This document shows, one piece after another, positions 11,761 to 23,655 of a stretch of 64,000 nucleotides of DNA. Position 1 is the stretch's first letter, and every line of letters starts with the position of its first letter. Location: contig JANTQF010000068.1 in assembly GCA_032988165.1 (NCBI GenBank), positions 1 to 64,000 on the forward strand, written 5' to 3'. The notes beneath the pieces were generated by a model, which made no database searches, was not told where the DNA came from, and was given only the letters and a program-made list of their open reading frames with translations. The stretch is from Emmonsiellopsis sp. PD_33. Its lineage: Eukaryota > Ascomycota > Eurotiomycetes > Onygenales > Ajellomycetaceae. Made by a program: the position numbers and the translations under genes.

Positions 11761-13497
11761 GATATTCAGAGCTCCAGAGAAAATTACTAGTATGTAAGAA
11801 TAATAAGACTTTTTGAAAAAGTTCATTATCTGCAGGGTTGATTCTTTCTCCTTTGAACCTTCTTGTAACCACATGTTGTGAGCATTCATGTAGGCTATCC
11901 TGATAGCCATAATAGCTGTATCCTCTATTTGCTGTAGAGTATCTTTTTGAGCATCAGTTAGGCAAAGAATGATATTCTTATCTATATGTGGGGAGAGGTT
12001 GATAATCTTCTTCTCAAATCATTCATACTTGGAGTCTTACTGAATCATGATGCATTAGAGAATCTTCCTAAATGAAATGATTAATTCCTTCAGCTAGGCC
12101 CTAAGTGCCCCTATGAAATCCTTTTTCATGTAGTTGTTCAGTACAGTAGTGATATTCTAGCTGAGCTTTTTGAACTCCTCCTAACAGATATAATATAGTA
12201 TGTCTGAATTCTTCTAATAATCATCCTCTAGAATGTTCATTCAATCATGTATGTTTTTAGAGCCTTTCTTAAAGGGGGTTTCACTCATTAACCAGACATT
12301 GAGGTGAGACTGCTGATCACCCTCCTTCTTTATCTTATTATAATTCAAGCTCAGTATAGAATGAAACTAATAGATATTAGCACTATCTCATCCCTTCTCC
12401 AGATGACATTCATCATGAACTAATAGATCTTAGCTTTATGGATGTTGTGATTTTGCCAACTAACCATGCATATGGTCCATCATCAGTAGTGAGGTCAGAA
12501 CAATATAATTATTAGATGCTTGTTGATTCAAGTTGATGTCTAAAAGTAGATATACCTTGGCACTTGAATTGTGTTTATGAATCCTCTTTTCCATAGCAAC
12601 CTCAGAAGCTATAGGGGGCTGTATGAATAATTGTAATGGTGACTTAAAATTGATAATCTTAATGAACTCATCAATTTATATAGATAGAAGAGATAGTGGG
12701 ACTACAATAAGAGATATCTCTAAGTTGATTTCAAATATTACCTCCAGTGCTCTTAGTTTAATATCTAGCTCTTTATGTACAGCACAGACACACCTAAAGG
12801 ACTATTAAGATTATATTAGATATAGGGCAGCAATATCCACATCTTGTGGATGGTATTCATGGGTGGTGTCAGAATTAAGTTCCTAAGAGTAATGAACTGA
12901 TCTATAATTCAATGCTACTAAGAATCTAAGAATAATATAGGTAAGAAGCTTAGTGGTCTTCTCTATCCTCATCTTATTACTTAAAATTCTTCTTCTTGTA
13001 GGCCTTTTGTCATTCATCAGCATCTAGAAGGTGGTAAATAGCTGATATATGAAGCTAATCCTCTTCATATATGGTATGTTGATTCTGAGTGCAGAAGATT
13101 TGTAGTTAATACTATTATTCTTAAATATAAAGAAGTATGCAAATATTCTCTCTATATGTTTATTGAGTTAGTAATATTCTTCTATGTCTACTACTTGGAA
13201 CATCAGACCTACTTCATTAAGATCAGTGAAATCATTTTGATAATCAGTCTCAATATTAGTTTCTGACTGGCCATCAGAATCAAAGACCTCAATGGGCTTT
13301 TAAGTAGTACTTTTTGGTGTTGGACTGTCTTCTGTACTACTAGCTGAATTAGCAGGAAATGAGGGTACTTCAGAAGATAACTTGATCAGTAAACTAAGTA
13401 TTAAGAGGTCTATCATCATTTAATCCTCTTCTGCACCATTAGTAGTACTGACAGAGGATGTGGATGCCTTGGGAGATGACTTAACTGGTAGATTATC

Positions 13498-13610
13498 TTT
13501 TGGGATTAAATTGTCTTTTAGAATTAAATTGTCTTTTAGGATTAAATTGTCTTTTAGGATTGAATTGTCTTTTAAGATTGCATCATCTTTTAGAATTAGA
13601 CTATCTATAT
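13498..13610. repeat. 18-bp tandem repeat, six units
   Basis: Units read CTTTTAGGATTAAATTGT. On the minus strand they encode DNLILK repeats in frame with the long fossil ORF. The plus-strand open frame over the array (13,460-13,717) is its antisense shadow. Confidence 0.85.
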
Positions 13611-14284
13611 TAACATTAAATGGTATAGTAGAAATAGTATTATATTTTGAGGCTTTAGTGTTATCATCATCATCATCAAAGTCAGCTGAATGTTTATGCT
13701 TGTTGAATTTCTTCTAGATTTTGAACTGAACTACTCACTACTGTGATAGCATATCTGATTTGGCTGCTCTATCTATAAAGAAGGCTACCTTATATTAAGT
13801 GATTCATAAGGTTGGTTGACTAATTCTAACACCAACTAACTATTCTGAATAGTATGGATCTATAAGGAAGACTTGCTGAGCCTCTAGGTTGAAATGGATG
13901 ATACTATTACTCTTTAGCTCTTTCAGTTAGTTACTGTGATTCTTCTTTATAAGATGATTGACTGGGTTTAGTCCCCCAGCTGCATGAGATGCCAGATCCA
14001 CTGGTGTACACATAGTGAGCTAGTTATCTTCATTTATTAGAGAGTTGATAGTGTGGAACTCCACATGTTAGACCTAGTTATCAAGCATGTTTGGTATTGA
14101 TTTGGTAGCTCTGAAATCTGAAGCACAAGTGAAGGATAATAAAGACCTATAGTTATTATTATAGCTGGCCATTATCATTAGTCTCTCTAATTAATATGCT
14201 GATGGGGTTTACTATATCAGTGATGAAAGCTTCTAATACTCAAGACTGAGCTCTTTAGATTCAACTGATGGATAGATTGGTGTG

Positions 14285-14375
14285 GATGTTTTGAGATTAG
14301 ATGGTATTTTGAGATTAAATGGTGTTTTGAAATTGAATACTATTTTGGGATTAGATGCTGTTTTAGAATTGAATG
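14285..14375. repeat. 18/19-bp tandem repeat, about five units
   Basis: Units read TTTTGAGATTAGATGGTA and relatives, the same family as the arrays at 11.67 and 13.50 kb. The array lies just upstream of the ATG of the long minus-strand fossil ORF. On that strand it would read SNLKTP-like hexapeptides, so the real start may lie farther upstream. Confidence 0.75.
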
Positions 14376-14715
14376 GTTACTAGTCTCTACTGTATTTTTA
14401 AGTTATTATATAGATTTATTTGCTGAAGAGATTAATAATAGTAATCTAGTAATTATTTATAATACATCTATTATTATTGAGAGATTTCTCAGCCTATCTG
14501 ACAGGAATATTCATTACATCCAACAGGCCTTAGCTGATGCATTCATTGATGATGTGGATTCTAAATTGCTTCTTATAGCTAGTGTCCTACTTGACTGTGT
14601 GGTAGTTGGAGGGTACTATGAGCCATTAATTGAATTTAGTCTTGAGCTGATTTAGATTCTATACTATATAATCTATAACTTTACTGATTGCTTCATTAAA
14701 TAGGATACCTATAAT

Positions 14716-14985
14716 GGTCTAGATGCAACTATTAGAATGAAAATGTTATAAATAGAGAATGCAGTATGACTTACTGGCTGATTTGAAGCTTCTTTACCAA
14801 AGTTAGCTCTAAAGTTGGTAGAGTGGTAGTGGGAAGTTGATAATAAGTTAGGGCTAGATGTAAAGATCAGAATGAAAATGTTATAAATAGAGGATATAGT
14901 ATGACTTACTGGCTGAGCTTCTTTATTAAAGTTGGCTTTAAATCTCTGATGTTGGTGATGAGGTAGTAGTAGTAAGTTAGTAATA
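14716..14985. repeat. Two tandem 135-bp units
   Basis: 14716-14850 and 14851-14985 share GGCTAGATG..., AGAATGAAAATGTTATAAAT and TATGACTTACTGGCTGA. The region 14,400-15,290 around them has a short plus-strand protein-like stretch (near 14,510-14,640), but nothing recognisable. Confidence 0.7.
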
Positions 14986-15289
14986 GATTAGACTATTATA
15001 GTGTTGTAAGAAGTTAGTTGAAAAGCTTGTGAGCTTCTCAGATGAATAATTGAGTTAAGGGCTGAACTCTAAAGCTTAAATAGATTTAGCTCTATTTATA
15101 AGGTTGAATGGGGATGGCCATATAATGTACTATAAATTATCACTAAACCTTTATATTCTAATAATATTAGTCTTATTATATGATTACTTGACCCTCTCCT
15201 TTCAACAACCTTAATCTCATAATGTAATCACTTAACCCTCATTACTTTAATTCAAATACTTTTATTAGGACCTTTTGTTTGTATACTTT

Positions 15290-15480
15290 TATCTATATGA
15301 TTTCATTTAGAATCTCAGATGCTTTTATTAGAATGCTTTCATTAGAATGCTTTCATTAGAACACTTTCATTAAGATACTTTCATTTAATACTTTTAATCT
15401 GGTAATCTTACTTCAACTATCTATTTAATATTAAAACATCATCTAATACTAAAACAACATCTAATATCAAAACAACTTGA
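15290..15480. repeat. Short tandem repeats (17-bp, then 18-bp family)
   Basis: 15,310-15,395 repeats GCTTTCATTAGAATG-like units four or five times. 15,430-15,475 repeats AACATCTAATACTAAA, the inverse of the 18-bp motif seen inside the long fossil ORF. Confidence 0.65.
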
Positions 15481-16188
15481 ATCATATCAACTAATGAGGA
15501 CTGCAAATACTAGCTAAATGGTCATTACTGATTGAATCCTTACTCATAATGATATGAGTCAGGGAAGAGAGATAGTATACTAGATGTACATCATATAATA
15601 TCAAAAAAAAGTGACACTAACTACCAATTTCATATAAGGGGGATATGCAAATGAGGAATAACCTGTCATTTTAAATATAATCTAACCAAACATGGCTTGC
15701 TACTGAATGATAAGGCTGATAGAGATATGTCTACTAATACTATATAATCCACTTTAATATACTATATGTGTACTGGCTAATATTTAACAGCTATTAGATT
15801 AAAGTGGTAATATGAAATCTATTTTGATGATAAGCTTTCAGAGATATTCCCAGTATTGTCTGAATGCTAATACTATTTTCACCCTAATAAGTAATAATTA
15901 CTTGCTAAGCTTAATTACAGTACTCACTTGATTAGATGATCTGACTGATATGATGTAGAATGTATTGATCTACTGTAGAACTAAGAAGAGGTGAATTTCT
16001 TGACCTGTTAGATGATAGAGTTTAAGAATTGATCTATCTATACTAGGTGCAGGTAGCCTATTTGTTTTATAATCAAGTTGAGTTGGTAGCTGGCTAATGC
16101 AGAGAAACACTGCAAAATAATTATTATCTATCTAAAATGATGGAGCTGTGAGCTGTGCTAGAACTTTACTGGTAATGTTAAGTTATAG

Positions 16189-16665
16189 AAGATTAAAGGT
16201 AAGAATGAGTGTTATCTCCACTGTTTCTAGAGGAATTTCTATCACTACAAATATAAACTGCTAGGCTAGCCTGGTTGCTGATATTATTTCAGCAACAAGT
16301 AGATTCAGTGGATAGTAGAGAAGACATATAGGAATAGAAGTAGTAATATCAGTAGTACTAATCTTCCTAATAGATAGAATAAGTGAAATGCTACTGAATC
16401 CAACCTTCAAGTTATATCCCACTAACATCTATAACTCTCTGAGTCTACTACTATTATCTATGATGACTATGACATATATATACAAGTAGTGAATAATGAA
16501 AATGAGCTTAGGGACCTCATTAGTAACAAGATGATGGACAATGTAAATATTTAGATAATTTAGGATAATAAAAACCTGACATGCAAGTAGAGGATGGGAT
16601 GAATCACAGATGTGATAACTAATCATATGAGATGCAGAAATAGACTTTAGAGGCATTAGGCATGA
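16189..16665 (+). pseudogene. Fossil ORF, Cys/His-rich start, unrecognised
   Basis: One frame of about 158 codons runs from 16189 to TGA 16663-16665 without indels. It begins KIKGKNECYLHC, then FYHYKYKLLG and PGCxYYFSNK, which could be a degenerate metal-binding segment. Later come NRSSNISSTNLPNR and NNENELRDLISNKMMDNVNI. Stops are mostly TAG/TAA at likely Gln sites. Upstream (15,700-16,190) there are further protein-like pieces in changing frames, perhaps exons. It is transcribed away from the long minus-strand fossil. The family is not recognised. Confidence 0.4.
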
Positions 16666-16741
16666 TGTGCAGTAAATAATGAGTATTAAATGCTTCAGAT
16701 GACTATTTATTTTGATAATATTAAAATTAATTGAGGATGTT

Positions 16742-16800
16742 TAATATCAAAATAATATATAATATCAAAATAACATATAATATTAAAATAGAGCAGATTA
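16742..16800. repeat. 18-bp repeat family, about three units
   Basis: Units AATATCAAAATAACATAT are AT-shifted versions of the inverse 18-bp motif at 15.43 kb. 16,800-17,330 otherwise shows no gene; it includes a short (AT)n run near 17,100. Confidence 0.6.
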
Positions 16801-17334
16801 CACATGTCAGCCTAGATAATAATGAATCTTTACTTTGGGTGTGTTTTTCAATGTGCTGACAGCCAATAATGGCAGTAGCAGTTAATAATAGTACTAATAG
16901 CTGATGACTTTAACTTCCTCTATGACCTTCTTTTTAATATCCCCCTTTTTACCCATAATGGCATCTCAGCTAATTTTAATTCAATTAAATTATAGGAATC
17001 AAGTATATTCTCTCATCTGATTAACTTGTAGAGATTATGTGGATTCCTTGTCCCATTAATTGACTGATAGCTTGTAATGCCAGTAGGATTATCATTACAT
17101 ATATATATATATATTTGTGTCTAGCCTGCCATTTAGTCACACACATGAATAAATGATAGTTAATGACTCCAGAACAGCTAGATGTCTAAATCAGCTAAAA
17201 AGACATCATCTACTAATTATAAAATATGCATATAATATCTGATTTGCCATACAATATAGTTATAAAATCTCAACAGACTGTAAGTCAAGGAATCTGCATG
17301 GGGCATAATTTAATCAGTTATATTAGCCCAGGTG

Positions 17335-17470
17335 GGCTAGTTATTAGTGTCATGTGATATTAAACATTAGCAGACTAACATTGGTGGGTGTTAGTACTAC
17401 ATGATATTAAATATTAGTAGACTAATATTAGTAGTTGTTACTACCATATGATATCCAATGTTGATGATAT
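17335..17470. repeat. Imperfect tandem repeat, about 52 bp
   Basis: Units carry (T/A)CATGTGATATTAAACATTAG followed by CAGACTAACATTGG. Two and a half copies with C/T changes precede the right inverted arm. Confidence 0.6.
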
Positions 17471-17584
17471 AATATTTATAGTTACTTATTGATAGTTGCT
17501 GGCAGTCCATAGAATAACCAACATTAATAGTTGAATATTAGTGTAGGTTATATCAAGCCTGTAATAACTTGATGAGAAATATAA

Positions 17585-18245
17585 GAAAAATACTCATATT
17601 TTAGTGTCTTTTTACTCACTGTCTTTTAGTCATATAGTGTACTTTGATCTCTCTACTTTAACCTTCTCTTTTCATTCTATTCTCAACAACCTATATATTC
17701 TGCCTCTTTACTATATATATATCTTATATATCTGTACTGTTGATATATTTATCTCTTCTCCTACTAAGTATCTTCTACTGTCTTCTAGGCCCTATCTGGG
17801 CTTTAGTCCTTCTATTTTCTTACTATCTTTAATGGTTATTTGGGATCCTTTCAGCATCCCTTATTATAATGCCCTTAATGACATTCTGGGTCCTAAGCTT
17901 CCTGATGATTTTATGAAGGCCCTATGATTTAGATGAATGAATGAGACTACTTGATTAACTGTGCTAGTATTATCTATTTTCATTCTACCTGCTTGTAAGT
18001 GAGTGCTACCAGTACCTTTTATTACTATGTCAGTACTGCTGATACAGCCTGTCTCTATAACTCTATTAGCTGTGCTGATACTGCTAGTACAGTCTGTCTC
18101 TTTCTCATCTGATGTATTTACTTGATTGAGGGCTGAATATGAGGCCTGTAATTACTAAATGTATGAGATGAACTATTATTTTAACTGTCTTATATGTTAT
18201 TTTTATTGGTCCTAATGTTCTCTGTGTGTTTATATGCTATACACT
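17585..18245 (+). repeat. Right arm of the inverted repeat paired with 4,950-5,425
   Basis: This segment is the inverted match of 4,950-5,425, with an extra stretch of about 180 bp (17,850-18,030) missing from the left arm. It contains a 107-codon plus-strand open frame (17,604-17,927), but the same DNA in the left arm does not keep that frame, so I do not call a gene. Both arms point outward from the Plavaka-like gene pair. They may be long terminal inverted repeats. Confidence 0.6.
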
Positions 18246-18624
18246 CTCTCTGTGGATTTCTCTTCTTATCAGCTATTCTGGCTAAACCCAGACACACTGA
18301 ACACTGAGTATATTGAGGGCCAATAATATATTACTCATAATAGCTGTTGCAGGTATGATGTGGAATAAGTGCCTGATTAGATAAAGGCATAGAGCTTGAA
18401 GAAGTCTTAGGTGTAGAGTCTGAAAGAGAAGAAAATACTAACTCTATTATAGAAGAGATAGAGAATGAAGAACTCTAGAGGAGTATGAATATCTTCCTAC
18501 TAAAATAAAAGAATAATGTTAGAATCAGATTCATGTAAAGTAATATCTAATAGAAAGAATAATCATTGCTAATGCTTTACTAGATGGTTAATGTGTTCAT
18601 ACAGTCATATATTTAATTTGAAAT

Positions 18625-18925
18625 TTGAAAGTTTTTACAAAGTACTATGTCTCTCCCCTTTTAATTTAAGTGCTTTTATGAAGTGCTATGTTCCCCCCCT
18701 TTCAACTTGAGCTTTTATAAAGTGCTGTGTCCCTCCCCTTTTGATTCAAGTGCTTTGATAAAGCATTATGTTTCTCCCCTTTTAATTTGAGTGCTTTTGT
18801 GAAGTGCTATATCCTCCCTCTTTCAACTTGAGCTTTTACAAAGCACCATGTCCCTCCCATTTCCATTCAGGTGCTTTCACAAAGTGCCATATCCCTTTCC
18901 TTTTGATTCAAAAGCTTTTACAAAG
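18625..18925. repeat. Minisatellite, about 41-bp unit, seven copies
   Basis: Units read GTGCTTTTACAAAGTGCTAT followed by GTCCCTCCCCTTTTGATTCA. Unit length varies from 39 to 41 bp, so it is not a coding repeat. The C-rich half is unusually GC-rich for this region. 18,245-18,620 upstream holds Glu-rich protein-like scraps only. Confidence 0.85.
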
Positions 18926-19219
18926 CTCTATATATGAAAGAGATAAAAAATTCTAAATATCTGACTCTTTTCTATTTCTTCTCTATCTTTTTTTTCTCTT
19001 TCTTTAGATATCTTCTCTCCTACTAAAGATCATCAATGTTCTTCTTCCTATATTATACTGGCTATAACTATATTAAAATAAACCCTCAAACCATCTCCCT
19101 TCCTCTCTGAAAAGAAAATCCTGTTACCTTCCTCCTCTAATATCACATTCAATATAAAAGATGTACATATAAAACTTTAACATCATGAAATAGAGAAGTA
19201 ATAAGACTGACATAATATA

Positions 19220-20460
19220 TAGGTTAGCATATGAGTCACCCACTAATCAGCATTGAACACTGCTTGTTGCTGGTTAGGAGCTGACATGCTTCTACTATAA
19301 CTCTCACCTTGATGCCCAGGCACTACTAGTCTGGCCTGAGAGAAATGTGATGTATATATGAAATATGATTGAACCTGCTGACTTTATCCATTCTGAATAT
19401 TTCTATATGAATGTACTATTAGTTCAATCCTGTGGATAATAATCTGATGCATGATGAATTGATTTCCTCTATTATATCTACTAAGTATGTTATTAATCAT
19501 TTCCTGTCTGTGTTCAAGTTCCTGGTCATTTTGGGGGGTGTTGTGGAAATTACTTATGAAATAATTGCTGCCAATACATTATATGAGATATATACTGAAA
19601 TAATATATTTCAGACTTTCCCTCTGGGCTCTTCCCTGCCTCCTGCCCTCTATGCTAGTAATCAGCCTGGGTTTACACCTGATAACCCCATCATTATTGAT
19701 TGAGTAGAGGGTTAGATGATCTCCTCCCTTAGAGGATAGATTTAGAGGCTTTGAAATCTGAATGAACCTTACTTTGTCTCTTTTAATTGATTTGATTGGC
19801 TTTATTTTTAGGTGCTTGATTTTAAGGGGTAGATCTGACTCTCTACCTGAGCTTTTTACTGTCTCTTTTCCTTCTGCTTTATATGTATGACTGGGTTGAT
19901 TTTAGATGCTAGTTTTTCATTTTTTAAAGAGTAAGATTAGTCAGTGGCCTTAGAATGTTACTTCTTTATTATTTTGACTTTTTTTTTACCTGTCTTTATG
20001 TCTTTATTCTTTATTTCTCTATTTAGTTTATATGACTACATTATTTGTCACCCTTTATATTAATATTAGTTGAGGTATCCCCATCAACACTTACATTAGC
20101 TATGCTAATATTAGCTGGTGTGTCCCTGCCATTATTCCCATCAATATTGATAGAGGTATCCTCTTGACTACTTATATTAGCTGTGCTAATATTAGCTAGT
20201 GTGTTCCTGCCACTATCTCTATCAATATTAGTGAAGATGTCCCCTTAGCCACTCATATTAGCTGTGCTAATATTAGCTGGTATGTCCCTGCCACTATCCT
20301 CATTAATGTTAGTAGAGGTGTCTCTATCACCACTACTTGTATTAGATTGTGCTAATATTAGGTAGTATGTCTCTACCCTTATTTGCATCAATGTTAGTGG
20401 CCTAGATGTCTGCATTGCCACTTATATTAGTTGTGCTAATATTAGCTCTATCATGATCTA
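19220..20460 (-). pseudogene. Fossil ORF with N-terminal 29-residue repeats, unrecognised
   Basis: On the minus strand 20,460-20,045 encodes about five 29-residue repeats (…DRDTSTNINEDSGRDIPANI…). These continue into a Lys/Arg/Gln-rich segment (IEKQRIKTQRQVKKKSK) and, in another frame, an Asn/Gln-rich part (QEMINNILSRYNRGNQF). Stops are mainly TAG/TAA. The repeat matches the array at 23.7-24.3 kb in opposite orientation, but the parts after the repeats differ. The family is unknown; it may be a transposon accessory protein or a captured repeat-rich gene. Confidence 0.45.
20045..20455 (-). repeat. 87-bp tandem array, inverted relative to 23.75-24.29 kb
   Basis: Units contain GCTAATATTAGCACAGCTAA and GGGACACACCAGCTAATATT (minus strand). 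The length of 87 bp equals 29 codons, so the array keeps one reading frame. Confidence 0.8.
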
Positions 20461-23400
20461 TTCTTTTAATATTGCTTGCTACTCTATTTCATACTATTAG
20501 ATGTGTACATCTCTTCTCTACTTCATTTAGGAGATTGGTGCTTATCTTCTTATCTGTGCACAAGCAAATTTTAGCATCTTTTTTTGACTATCTGGATTAA
20601 ATCAATTAGTAATAGGCCATATCTAAGTATTCAAGCCTTTTTATTGATGGTAGAATAGATATACTAAAATTTACTAGCACATGAATGAGGAGATAGTCTG
20701 CTGTACTATTACTACCTAGTGCTATGATTCTTATGCTAACTCTTAACCTCTATTCTTATCTATAGTGGTTTTCCCTGTTAGTGACATTCAGAATGAATAA
20801 ATGTGAATGTGAATGCAATAAATAAATAAATATATAAATGAATGATCAATTAATGGCCAGGCTACTACTAATATGAATTGCTTGGAAAGAAAATGACTCA
20901 TATACAGCTATAGAGCCCAGTTAGTATCAGCATGAGATTAATTGTAAAGAAAGAGATTAATTATGGGTAAATTTCAGCCATCAGTACTAATAGTGCAGAA
21001 CTGTAGGATCTAATAGATTGAGATGAATTGTGATTGATATTATTCTTATTATTTTTCAGAAGAAAATATTACTTTAGAAAAAGATTATACTGATTATATC
21101 TATCTTTAGTGATTTCTCTCTTTCTATCACATTCCTACTTCAGATGGCTGTATACTAACTGTTTTTATTATAATAGTACTAGTTTTGATTGATGTGTCTT
21201 ATTTTAATAAAATACCTACTATATGCTAACTTGACTCTCATCAGTTAGTTACTAATAGTTATTCTCTCACTTCTATTCTACTGCTTAAAAATTGCCTTGC
21301 TCCATTCTTTTCTTACCTTTAATTACATTGAATTCTACCTTACTGTCTGCTGAATTGGTGCACTTCTTATCCCTAGAGTCTTCTCTTTTTCTTTAAAGCT
21401 TTTGAAATCAACATCAAAAGAAGCTGTGAAGGTGAGGATTAATTGACATACAGCTTGAGATGAGTTCTGTAAGTTAGTGATTAGAAGTAGGTTGATTCAG
21501 ATAGCATATGATTTTAATATTCAAATTTGAAGTCTATACTGACAAGATGGTTTGAAATTAAGTCTGCAGCACAGCCTGGCAGAAATGGACTAAAATATAG
21601 GTGAGAGCCTATTATTAATAATTATTATAGCAATGAGGATATAAGTAAGGATAATGATTTGGAGAAAGTTAATGGTGATATGAATATAAAAAATGAGCTT
21701 TATCTTTCTCTAAATAAGTAAAGATAAATTAAGTTAGATCTGGTGAGTTATTTTCTTTATCATATTATACCTATCAATATTAATGCTATTATAGGATGAT
21801 TTCATCTATTAATATTAATATGAGTCTACTTATATTTTATGGTGTCAGTACTGAAATCAACTAATTATTTAAGTTAGAACCCTACATCACTGTAAAGATC
21901 ATTTCTTTTAACTGAAAGCTCTTTCTTGAGTTCTCATGATGATTAGATTTTCTTGGGCCCTACTAGTAGTCATTAAACTTCTCTTACTACATTTAATGTA
22001 ATTAAAGACAATGTGACTGAGAAGGATGAAGGATATCTTGCATGAGCTAAATCAGAGTGAAGGTCAGACAAAAGTAAAATACAAGATAATAATTATATCC
22101 TTCTTGATGATATTAGAGTCTTATGTGCTGAAAGACTGTACTCTGACTATGAAATCCTATCATTACAGTAAATATCTTGGCCAGAAGAAAAGAAGTCTCT
22201 GATGTTAGAATTAATAAAGAAGATATAAAAGATATAGCATGAGAAGTTAATTAAGCAGTAGAATCAAATAGGAGATATAATTGATTCTAAAAACTAACTA
22301 ATAAAGTAGTCTAATTATTGAGAGATATGAATGATAGTTCCTCTAAGCATATTACTTACATGCTAATACTCTAATACTAATATAATACTAGTAGATTTTT
22401 GAATACATCACTTCAGTTTGATATCATCATACAATGACAGTCAAAGCATACATTAATAATGTGTTTGGTGATAGATACTTAAAGGAAGTAAATCTGCAGG
22501 AGAAGATACAAATAGAGCTTCTAAAGAACTATCTTTATCTATACTTAGATGATATTTACAATGAGAATGGAGTAGGCTCTATTTTTCATTATTCTTAATC
22601 TCTATTAACTGACTTCACAGAATTTAAAATGTGATATATAATGGCTTTTCAATAATGTTCTTCAGGTGTTTGTGAAGCTTTTCTATGACTAAGGCTAGTA
22701 TGACTTAGTAAGTAACTTACTCACACAGAAGTTCTTTAAGTACTCTAAATAGGAGCCTGCTGCCATCCTTCCTATCTTTATTACAGCTAATTTAGTGTAC
22801 TTTGTGATTAGGAATCTTAGACAAATAATTAGTCAGTCTGGGGATACAAAATTAAAATTTAATGAAGCTTTAGTCTTTCATAAGAATTAGACTTTATGAT
22901 TACATGGGATTAGATCTTTATTACTAACATTTATAATTAGGAAAATTCAAGGATTTAACAGCTATATAGAGGGAAATATGTGAGAAGCAAAGAGATATAC
23001 TGAGACATATTATTTAAAAATAAGTTTGAAATCTTTCTGAATTCCAGAAGGGTGATAGGGAAACTGCAGTAAATAAAATCATTATTAATCTAAATACTAA
23101 TATAGTGGAAGATCTTAATTTATCTGAGCTGATAGATAATGAATAGAAAGATGTAGAGTAATTAAGATGCCTTTATAGATTCCTCATGTTCTCTCTTGTT
23201 TACTTAAGATCTAACTCTACTTCTAAGATAATAGTATATTAATTCTTTCACAGACTAGCTGTCTATAGCTTGAAGTCTGCCTTTACAGTTGCTAATACTT
23301 TGCTGGCAATCTCATTAGTGTCTATAATGAAAGGAGTGTAGACTGCTACAGTTTTTTGATGTTTGATTATCTTTATTATGTGAAATCATCTCTTACTACA

Positions 23401-23640
23401 GTATATGCTTATTACTGAGAGGTCTCTTTGCCCAATATTTCTCTCAATAAGATTATGATGTTATTTATTAATAGCTCCTCTATAATCCTTATTTATATTT
23501 AATGCCTGCATTCTTAATTTTCTTACTTCTTCTTTTATTCCTTTTCTTCATCATTACAACTACCTGTTTTAAACAACACCTAGCACCATTCATTCAATGA
23601 TTGTTAATCTGTCTTAATTTTATTTTTTACTATTTATAGA
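20461..23640. other. Decayed region between two inverted 87-bp arrays; possible gene scraps
   Basis: Protein-like fragments appear on the plus strand, for example LLDDIRVLCAERLYSDYEIL (near 22,110) and MTVKAYINNVFGDRYLKEVN (near 22,430), in different frames with many stops. I cannot assign a family. A tyrosine-recombinase (Crypton) origin was considered but no catalytic R-H-R-Y set can be shown. No long open frame, RNA gene or LTR was seen. Confidence 0.35.
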
Positions 23641-23655
23641 TTCTGTACATTATAG

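Larger units (their letters stand above)
10600..14172 (-). pseudogene. Very long fossil ORF upstream of the Plavaka-like transposase, unrecognised
   Basis: On the minus strand from ATG 14172 (MASYNNNYRSLLSF) a protein-like sequence of roughly 1,100 residues can be followed with scattered stops, mostly TAG/TAA, and possibly frame changes or introns. Visible features: a DDDDDN acidic run (about 13,670); a tandem hexapeptide (DNLILK type, 13,500-13,605); a second hexapeptide run (SQNNxK type, 11,674-11,760); a strongly acidic segment (VEDEDSSEDKSEYRDENEDS, about 11,650); and a Glu/Gln/Leu-rich, possibly coiled-coil end (10,730-11,000). No catalytic motif was recognised. Same strand and neighbouring position suggest that it belongs to the Plavaka-like element, possibly as an accessory protein. 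This is inference. It could instead be a captured host gene. Confidence 0.5.

Noticed and set aside
17604..17927. 107-codon plus-strand open frame
   Set aside because: The homologous inverted arm (4,950-5,425) does not keep the frame, and composition is hydrophobic as expected of AT-rich DNA.
20461..23640. Crypton or Starship-type tyrosine recombinase
   Set aside because: Only isolated protein-like strings are visible; no R-H-R-Y catalytic set or DUF3435 order can be shown.
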